The notes below the pieces were generated by a model. That model was not told the DNA's origin, did no database searches, and saw only the letters and a list, made by a program, of their open reading frames with translations. The position numbers and the translations under genes are program-made. A stretch of 64,000 bases of DNA, from assembly GCA_947044365.1 (NCBI GenBank), contig OX345645.1:3309741-3373740 (forward strand), written 5' to 3'. The stretch is from Petrosia ficiformis. Taxonomy: Eukaryota > Porifera > Demospongiae > Haplosclerida > Petrosiidae. Shown here piece by piece: positions 55,728-64,000 of the stretch; position 1 is the stretch's first letter; each line of letters starts with the position of its first letter.

Positions 55728-56317
55728 GAACTTATTTAATTTTAGTAATTACATGTATGATGACATTGAGCCAATCAGATTATTATATACTAGTCACCTT
55801 ATTACATTGCCATCAAAATCTCATGAATATCATTATGTGGTTCATTTAGGGTAGGGTTAGGGTTCCCTTGTGGTTAGGGTTCAATCAGTATCAAAGTGAT
55901 CCTAGTTTTTGATGGCAATCTTGGACCAGTCACCTGATGTTTTAAATAGCATTATACATTAACTATGCAGAAAACCAAACTAGTGATATGCAATAGTTTG
56001 GGAGGTACATGTATACATGTACATGACTGTATAGTATTGAGTACTATACCAAAATTACCCATACACTTGATAAGTTGCAATGACGTGTTTACTTCATTTT
56101 TTGAGATACATGTACTTTTTTATTATTGCTACATTGTTTTAAATTTTAAAGTGAGACTTTCATATTCTTTTTTATAATTGGTAGCTACATGTACTATGCA
56201 AAGAGACATGATTTTATTAATACAGGGTATTGTATTGTAATATCGGTGTCAATACTTGAGCATTACGTACTGTAGTGTATACACTACATTGCATAATGCT
56301 CAAGTATTGACACCGAT

Positions 56318-56570
56318 AATAGCTAGCTACTAGTTCCAGTTTCTAAAAAAGCTACACACCTTTCTGCTGGTCTGTAGAGCTCGAGAGCGTGTTCTTCTGT
56401 GTGCCACCCCCAATTATTAACTGAGCCCCCTAGAAAGACACAACATTCCTTAACTACGTATACAATGCATACTCACATATATGTAAATGACACAAACATA
56501 TATAATAATGTATATATAGTTCAAACTTGTGAAAAAGCATTTATAGTGACGGCCCGGCCCTATGGGCCAT
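56318..56570 (+). mobile_element. 5'-truncated CAAGTGTATATA MITE copy
   Basis: Runs from AATAGCTAGCTACTAGTTCC through CGTATACAATGCATACTC to the GGCCCTATGGGCCAT terminus. The 5' third is missing; its left side abuts an inverted copy of AATGCTCAAGTATTGACACC. Confidence 0.82.
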
Positions 56571-57713
56571 AAAAAGCAGGAAATTTTGATATCTCTTTTA
56601 CTGTAAGTGCATGTGACCTAATTTTCAAAAAGGGGCACTTTCCAACAAAATAATTTTGATCAAATCAGTTGCTTGCCAAATAAAGTAGTTTAAAATAACT
56701 TCTGTTAAAAGGGAGCAAACTTTCTTGTGATTTACTAGTATTCCAAAGTAAAGCAGGTGACCATGGTTACATATTCTAAACCTAATAAGAAACAAGGTCT
56801 AAAATTTCTTTCGAACATTAATGATTATTGATCAGTCAGGTATTGTATTGTGTATGTGATATAAGCTCAAAATGGTCGGACATTTGGTTGGAATTGTCCA
56901 ATGACCAGTAGCTATTTCTTGCCCTGGCTTATAATATAATGTATATTCCATGCAGTTAACCTTGATCATGAGTGATATCTACATGTAGATCAAGTTTGTT
57001 ACATGCATGTGAAATCTAGAATTTACAAAATGATACATATAGCAACATACACATGTACATGTATATTTATATACACATTACAAGTCAGGATATTAATCTA
57101 TAATATCCTGACTTGTTTTCATGATTTTAGACCCCCTTCCTCCCATCACTTTATAAGACCTTGTACATGTACATCGTAAATCTTCATTACCTTGTGTGAA
57201 TACCTATTTAGCAAGGCCTTTGTTCTTGTAGTATGTCCAATCACTAATTTACACACAATGTAGTTAACATAGTCACATCCTGTTTCCATTATGAATATGA
57301 TTTGATATATAAACCCACAATAACATGAACACTCCCTGACTATAAAAGCCTGATAATTTGCTAGCAGCTACAATAGTATACTCTTTCAAACATATTACAT
57401 GTTACTAATTTTTGAGATGCCTTAATTGTAATTTAAGGCAGTTAAATAAGTGACTCAGAGGTATTTTGTATTGATGTTTTAACACTTGTTGTGTTGGCAG
57501 GTTTTTACAGCACTTCTTTTCTGTTTTGGACATATTATAAGTAAAGGACAATCAGTCACTAAGTTGTTTGGCAGCAAAGTGTATTTGTATAGAACGTATA
57601 TTGACGGAACAGGAGACTATCTTCAGTACCATAATTGATGTTGACAACACAGTGTTTAAGGACACCAAAAGTCGGAAAAGGTAGGGGTGTTATGGCTGTT
57701 GCTTTTTTTAATT

Positions 57714-57854
57714 TACATGTGCTTTCGCCAAACTTTGGCTCGTCAGTTCCAGATAAAAGTTGGTGATTTTCGACGTTTCTTCCTCATTGGCTCTTCCAGT
57801 TCTAACGGGACGTTCTCCTTCTATGACCCTTCTTCTCCAGCAGCCACAATGTAA
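57714..57854 (+). other. short gene-like island, 46-codon open frame
   Basis: Inserted relative to paralogous array copies. Reads MCFRQTLARQFQIKVGDFRR, then FFLIGSSSSNGTFSFYDPSS and PAATM before TAA. Composition is protein-like, but the family is not recognised. Could be an exon fragment or transposon piece. Confidence 0.3.
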
Positions 57855-58280
57855 TGTTTATGAAGTGTGTATAGATTACAGAACTAAACATGATATACAT
57901 GTGTATATTTATTGACAGAACAGGAGGCTATCTTTAGTTTCCTGAAAAGCCTCTCATCTTTCTAAATAATGTATGAACACATGTTATAAAATTAATAGTT
58001 ATTATATGAAGGGTAATACTGATGACTGATGAAAAATGGTGAACTTTTCTGAACTGACAAACACAGGTGTGGTAATCTAGTTTGTTATGGCCATTGTTTT
58101 CTTCACACTAATTTACATGTACAATGTATCATACATGTAGGTCTACTTGCTTGTCTACTTGCTTGTCTAGTGTATGATGTCCTGTTCTTTATTGTTGTCT
58201 AGCTCTTTGTTACTTGTTAGTCTTGTTCCCAGCTACACCCCCTCTAAACTTAGGAGGGCATCTGGTAAATGTTTTCAATA

Positions 58281-58771
58281 TGGTTATGATCCAACCAGGA
58301 GTCCATTATAGAAAAAACGTAAGAGGGAAGGAGTGTGAATCGCCCACGTTGTAACGAGATTTTGTATCAGCAATGTCTTGCTAGCGGATATACTATTTTT
58401 AGAAAGTGTATGGCCAGCAGAATGACTGCACCTCCAAGATACAAGATCGATAAAACGCTTCGTTTCTCCTAAAATAGGGGTACTTCTTGTCGCCTCTCGT
58501 AAACGATCTCTAATTGGAGTGGTTGTGTTTGCTACTGTGATAGAAGTAGAACGAATAGCAGCCAATCTAGGTGACCTTCGTGGAGTTGAAACAAAAGCCT
58601 TGTTTTCGTGGAGGTGTGGTCAATTCTGGCCCACGTGGCCAAGCATCTTTCTAAAAATAGTATATCCGCTAGCGAGACATCGCTGATACAAAATCTCGTT
58701 ACAACGTGGGCGATTCACATTCCTTCCCTCTTACGTTTTTTCTATCATGGACTCCTGATCCAACATAACCA
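58281..58771. mobile_element. fold-back element with about 125-bp arms and a central open frame
   Basis: Arms 58281-58406 and 58647-58771 are inverted copies with a few mismatches (ATACAAAATCTCGTTACAAC and flanks). The central 240 bp is GC-richer; the - strand frame 58284-58565 (MAAIRSTSITVANTTTPIRD and on) covers the left arm and part of the centre. Not recognised. Confidence 0.8.
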
Positions 58772-61700
58772 GCACTTTCCTTTCACAGAGTGACCCCAAT
58801 ATCTGATGCGATCACGAAGACACATATGTGCATGTACAATTAAATTCCACGTGGGTTGATCGCTTATCGAAATGGCGTCCAATACGAAATCAAATCTATG
58901 CAGTCTTTCAGACTCTCTTTATTTCACAGTACCTGCAGATATCATCTCCATACTTGCAGACCCGAATTTTACGATGAATCCCATTTGAATGGTGCTAGAA
59001 TCATTGTGATAGTTTAACATACAAAAACATTATTTGTCTGGAAAATAATATTATTATGATGAAGATTTTGCTAGTTTTGCTACTTGCCAGCTTTCTAGAA
59101 GATGTTGTTAGTCATAAAAACATGTACATGTACTAGATATCAAAAGGTATGTGTGTATTAAGACTTGTCTCCATAATTTTGGCAGAGATTTCAACTCACC
59201 ACTTGCAATTGAAATGTATAGGCAGCCATATTTTTCAGTGCCATCCCTACATAGAGAGTACTAGCGTACTCTCTGATAAGACTTGTACCTTTTAAAAATT
59301 TTAGACACCTCCCTCCCATTACTTTGTGAGACCTTGTACATGTATTGTATACATGTACATTTTGTAATTTCACTACCTTGCCCTTGTTTCTGAGGTATGT
59401 ATGTCCAATCACATTTAGTCACATCCTGTTTCCAGTATGAATATGATTTAATATATAAACCCACAATAACATGAACACTCCCTGACTATAAAACCCAAAC
59501 CCTGGTCAACAGATGGTATTACCTTGCTTATCAGGTGGAATAAATCTTCCCAATTTTTGAAATGCCTTAACTTAATTTAAGGCAGTTAAATCACTGAGTT
59601 AATTTGATTATTCTCTAGACTAGTGGATGCACAAATTAGGTATCAATGTGATATACTGAGCAATGTGGTGAACATTATTGGTGATATTAATATTATTTTT
59701 CATAATTTATGATACTAATAAGTCTTTACTGAACACATGCTTGCTCATGGGACTAATCTTGAATCCATGGTACATGGCTAATAGCTAGTGCCAGTTTGCT
59801 AGACACACTTGAAAGAACACTCCATAGCCTGACAGACTACATGTAACAACATAACTGCCTCAAATCAATGAACCATTAAAACAGAGAATAAGGAGACTAT
59901 GAAGTTTCGGTGATAATAATTATGACATGCTCATCAAAATTTAGACATAATTACCCTAAATATGGGTGTGGTGTAGGTGTAAATGGGTATGCTTAATGTA
60001 TTGAATTACTGCTTTTAAAAAATCAACATCGATATGATTCAATATAATACAAATGTTGGTAATATCGATAATCTCAATAATAATATTGCCCACCACACTG
60101 TTTAGCTATCAACCCTTGCTACATGTATGTAGGGTTACAGTACTCTGTTTGTGTTTATGGTATATAGTCCAGACAACAAAAACAACAGAAGTTGCAGTCA
60201 CAGTGGTTGTATAAATGTATTTAATGTATAATGCATATTTATTACATAATGATACACACACCAGTGTTCTTGCCAGGATTTCCATATTTGGTGGTCCCAC
60301 CCACGTTTTTGAATATATAACTTCAAAGTTGGAGTTTACTTGATTGTTTGAACAATGTGGTTTGTAGGTTGGATAATAATATCATGTGGTTTCATGGTAA
60401 TTAAGTATAACAATGCTTGGTGGTGCAAAATTGAAATTTGAACCTCTGTTGGTAGTGCAGACAGTAATATAGGTGGTGCAACACCACCACAAAAAGGCCT
60501 AACGAGAACACTGACACACACCTATAAACACATTGTATAATCAAAAGTGAGAAAACTGTCTTGTGATTTACCCGTATTCTATCAAAATAGAGTAAAGCTG
60601 GTAACCATGGTTACATATTTTATACCTACAATATATCCTGTGCAATTAACCTTGATCATACATGTACATGTAGGTGATATCTAGATCAGATTTATTATGT
60701 GAGATCTTTTGTTAGTAATGTATACATGTATATCTTGAATATAAATTTAAAATTTACAAAATGATACACACAGCCATTATAGACATGTACTTATAAAATT
60801 CTCATGATTTTAGACCCCCTCCCTCCTCCCTGATCTCTGTATGAGACCTTGACACCTTTTACATGCATTATATACATGTACATTTTGTACAATGTATGTT
60901 CTTAGAAAATTCGTTTCCTTGTGTGAATACCTCTTTAGCAAGGCCTTTGTTCTTGTGGTACATGTAAATATGTGCAATCATACATGTACAACAATGATGT
61001 ATAGTATAGCCACATCCTGCTTCCAGTATGAATATGATTTAATGTATAAACCCACAATAACATGAACACTCCCTGACTATAAAGCCATGACCATGTGCTG
61101 CAGGAAGACATCCTTTTGGGAACTGGAACTTTTGGAATTTGCACAAATTTTTGAGATGCCTTAATTTAATTTAAGGCAGTTACATTTATAAATCAGTGAT
61201 GTATTTTGTATTGATGTTTTGTTATCATCTCTTGTTGTGTATGTGATTGGGAGGGTTTACAGTACTTAGTCCAAACAGCACTAGTTGTCAGTACCAATGG
61301 TTGTACTAATGTATTTATTATAATGTGTTTGGCAGTAAAGTTTATTATAAAACACATCATTTTGGTCTATAATGTTTATGAAGTGTGTACAGATTACAAA
61401 ACTAAACATGATATATATTTATTGACAGAACAGGAGGCTATCTTTAGTTTCCTGAAAAGCCTCTCATCTTTCTAAATAATGTATGAACACATGTTATAAT
61501 AATTATTATGAAGGGCAATACTGATGACTGGTGAAAAAATAGTGAACTTTTCTAAACTGACAATAATAAAACAGGTGTGGTAATCTAGTTTGTTATGGCC
61601 ATTGTTTTCTTTACATTAATTTACATGTACATGTATCATAGGTCTATCTGCTTGTCTAGTGTATGATGTCCTGTTCTTTATTTATTGTTGTCTAGCTCTT

Positions 61701-61873
61701 TGTTACTTGTTAGTATTGTTCCCAGCTGCACCCCCTCTAAACTCGGTAGAGCATCTGGTAACAGCGGCTAATATTTTGGGGCAGGATGATGTCTTCATCA
61801 TGTGATCGGGGGTGTGTACAAAAAAATTAATTGTATCTTAAATATAACAACAGAAGTACTTGCTTCCAAACCA

Positions 61874-62038
61874 TCATTTATTAGCTACAGGAACCAAATC
61901 ACAGTGACTACCTATCAACAGTGGCAGAGGCACAAGACATCTTGTTTGGTTTAAGTCATGTAGAGAATATACAACCGACTTTCTTCTCACCCTTTTAATA
62001 GCGCAAGACTCAGTATCAAAAGGTTTGCCGATAGAAGC
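61874..62038 (-). other. possible exon or gene fragment
   Basis: An open - strand stretch following a TATATAG acceptor-like site reads ASIGKPFDTESCAIKRVRRK, then SVVYSLHDLNQTRCLVPLPL and LIGSHCDLVPVANK before TGA. It lies in the only part of the 41-64 kb region that is not obviously repeat. Family not recognised. Confidence 0.3.
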
Positions 62039-62300
62039 CTATATACAAATCAAGTTAATCCTCAAAACACGTGATATCCCCATAATTTTGAGATAGAAAA
62101 AAAAATTGAGAATTATGAGAGAGAAATTTTGAAATAGTGTGGTTAACCACACCCTCCTCATTAAGCACATGGCAGATTTGCAGCTGAGTGAATCAGAGTG
62201 ATTTGTTAATTGAGCTTGGGATTATGAACTGCTTACAAGATTACATTGAGGCATAACAAGAAGAATCTGCAAAAATATGGGGTTTTAGGTGGTTATTTTT

Positions 62301-62729
62301 ATGTCCCGTAGTTGCATCCCTATAACTGCTTTTCACAGGGTTTAATGTATATACAATGTATATGTATTCTTGTGTCACTTAAACGAGTATGTGTTGTATA
62401 TGTAGTTAAGGAAGTTAATTTCTTCCGGGGGATTTGGTCAATTAGTGGGCGTGGTACATAATAGAACGCACGCTCGAGCTCTATAGACCAGCAGAAAGAA
62501 AGCTGCTTGTATATTACCATAGAAACTGGAACTAATAGCTAGCTATTCTACCTGAAACACAAATATATTTGTAAAGTTCCACAAGGTCCTTTAAAAGGTA
62601 AGGAGAGGTAGATAACCAAGATAATAACTATAATAGGCTGTTGTGTTTCAGGCAATCAGCCATGATACTGCATGCTAGACACAACAAAGCAGTCAAAGGG
62701 ATACTTTTTTTCTCTATAATTATATCTTG
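62301..62729 (-). mobile_element. CAAGTGTATATA MITE family, full-length reverse copy
   Basis: Begins ATGTCCCGTAGTTGCATCCC and ends AAAGGGATACTTTTTTTCTC and CTTG, the reverse complement of 49688-50111 with similar length. Same landmarks (GGGCGTGGTACATAA, AGCAGAAAGAAAGCTG, AGCTAGCTATTCTACCTGAA). Confidence 0.9.
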
Positions 62730-63952
62730 TTTGATATTTGATAATTTTTTTAACAAATGTGGGAATTATAGGCAACTTTTTGAAGAATTGCCAGAAACTA
62801 AAACTTTGAGCATAATAGGCCCATCCCTAATAACTGTAACCGAATGACTTGATGAAATTAATGTGAGGAAACTGGTAACCATGGTAACATATTCTATACA
62901 TACATATATATCCTATCCAATTAACCTTCATTTAAAATTTATTATACAGTAAATAGACTAGTTACATGTAAAATTCATTTTTGTGTGTCCTAACTATCAT
63001 CTTAAAACAATAAAGTCAGTGTTGATTTCAAGAGAAAATAGAAGAGCAGGCTATAAATACCGAAAAACCTTGAAATCTCTTGTTAGTAATATTATATACC
63101 ACAAGTGTAGTTATAACATAATTTAGAGAGAAAATGATACACACAGCTATATGTAGATGTATATTGTATAAGACTTGTACTTTTTAAAAAAAATTACCCT
63201 CCCTCCCTCCCTCCCTCCCTTTCTCCCATCACTTTATGAGACCTTGTACAATTATTGTATACATGTACATTTTGTAACTTCATTACCTTGCATGAATATC
63301 TAGTTAGCAAGGCTTTTGTTCTTGAGGTATATACAATCACTAATGTAGTTAGTATAGTCACATCCTGTTTCCAGTATGAATATGATTTAATATATAAACC
63401 CACAATAACATGAACACTCCCTGACTATAAAACCCAAACCCTGTTTAGTGGTTCCAACAGTTTCTTTTTTGACTAAGGGGAAATAAATCTTCGATTATCC
63501 TTTCAATTTTTGAAATGCCTTAACTTAATTTAAGGCAGTTAAATCACTGAGTTAATTTGATTATTCTCCAGACTAGTGGATGCACAAATTTGGTATCAAT
63601 GTGATATACTGAGTAATGTGGTGAACAGTATCGATACTATTAGATACCAGTAAATTATTAAGTTTTATTAAATCTTTACTGAACACATGCTTGCTCATGT
63701 GACTAATCTTGAATCCATGGTACATGGCTAATAGCTAGTGCCAGTTTGCTAGACACACTTGAAAGAATACTCCATTGCCTGACAGACTACATGTAACAAC
63801 ATAACTGCCTCAAATCAATGAACCATTAAAACAAAGAGAATAAGGAGACTATGACATGCTCGTCAAAATTTAGACAAATTAAATTACCCTAAATATTGGT
63901 GTGGTGTAGGTGTAAATGGGTGTGGTTAACATGTCGAATTACTGCTTTTAAA

Positions 63953-64000
63953 CAAGTGTATATAGAGAAAAAAACATCCCTATGATTGCTTTACAAATTT
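63953..64000 (+). mobile_element. 5' end of another CAAGTGTATATA MITE, cut by the window edge
   Basis: TTTTAAA is followed by CAAGTGTATATAGAGAAAAA and CATCCCTATGATTGCTTT, the family's 5' terminus and insertion context. Confidence 0.8.

Larger units (their letters stand above)
41400..64000. repeat. degenerate array of a 1.2-3.7 kb repeat with embedded transposons
   Basis: Two marker blocks recur in the same orientation. One is GACCCCCTCCCTCC followed by TGAGACCTTGTACATGTA (near 42980, 45272, 47381, 48627, 52296, 54200, 57131, 59308, 60817 and 63197). The other is CACATCCTGTTTCCAGTATG followed by AACCCACAATAACATGAACA. Between them are a GTAACCATGGTTAC palindrome, a TGCCTTAACTxAxTTTAAGGCA hairpin and ACAGAACAGGAGACTATCT. 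Unit length varies through insertions and deletions. No open frame persists across copies. Confidence 0.88.

Noticed and set aside
41490..55880. TTAGGGTAGGGTTAGGG-like words suggesting interstitial telomere repeats
   Set aside because: They are the degenerate ends of a fold-back element, with only two or three imperfect hexamers each.

Overview
The window is eukaryotic, metazoan and very AT-rich. It has spliced genes with GT-AG introns, many non-autonomous DNA transposons, a tRNA-derived SINE, and the palindrome TACATGTA at exceptional density. A MOCOS-type molybdenum cofactor sulfurase, a PGGT1B-type prenyltransferase, KDZ and hAT transposase relics, and the ACATGTACATGT-rich intergenic DNA together suggest a sponge (probably a demosponge). 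That assignment is inference from composition and gene content, not a database match.

Layout. (1) 926-5876, + strand: the last four exons of a gene of unknown family encoding a protein with a C-terminal membrane segment. (2) 8925-32312, - strand: a nearly complete MOCOS gene. I could join 13 coding exons with consistent phase and conserved domains; the last short exon was not found. Its introns hold most of the satellites and transposons of the left half, including a KDZ transposase relic between two inverted satellite arrays (15.1-18.3 kb). (3) 33.2-33.8 kb: a TIR-bounded element carrying a decayed RecQ-type helicase fragment. (4) 34133-36738, + strand: the first three coding exons of PGGT1B (geranylgeranyltransferase I beta subunit), head-to-head with MOCOS. 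The catalytic exons are not visible in the window. (5) 38808-41196, - strand: two intact single-exon paralogues of an unrecognised protein family, the best candidate here for something undescribed. (6) 41.4-64 kb: no convincing gene. It is a degenerate, same-orientation array of a roughly 1.2-3.7 kb repeat (about ten copies of one marker block) peppered with hAT elements, MITEs, a SINE and fold-back elements. Because the array copies are paralogous, several insertions have an empty-site counterpart inside the same window, so exact ends, target-site duplications and the order of insertion can be read directly.

Functional links. MOCOS would sulfurate the molybdenum cofactor of xanthine and aldehyde oxidases. 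PGGT1B would be half of the enzyme that prenylates CaaX proteins. They are neighbours but share no pathway. The rest of the window is mainly a record of transposon and satellite turnover. No operons, CRISPR arrays or prokaryotic signals were seen. All alignments and splice choices were made by eye.
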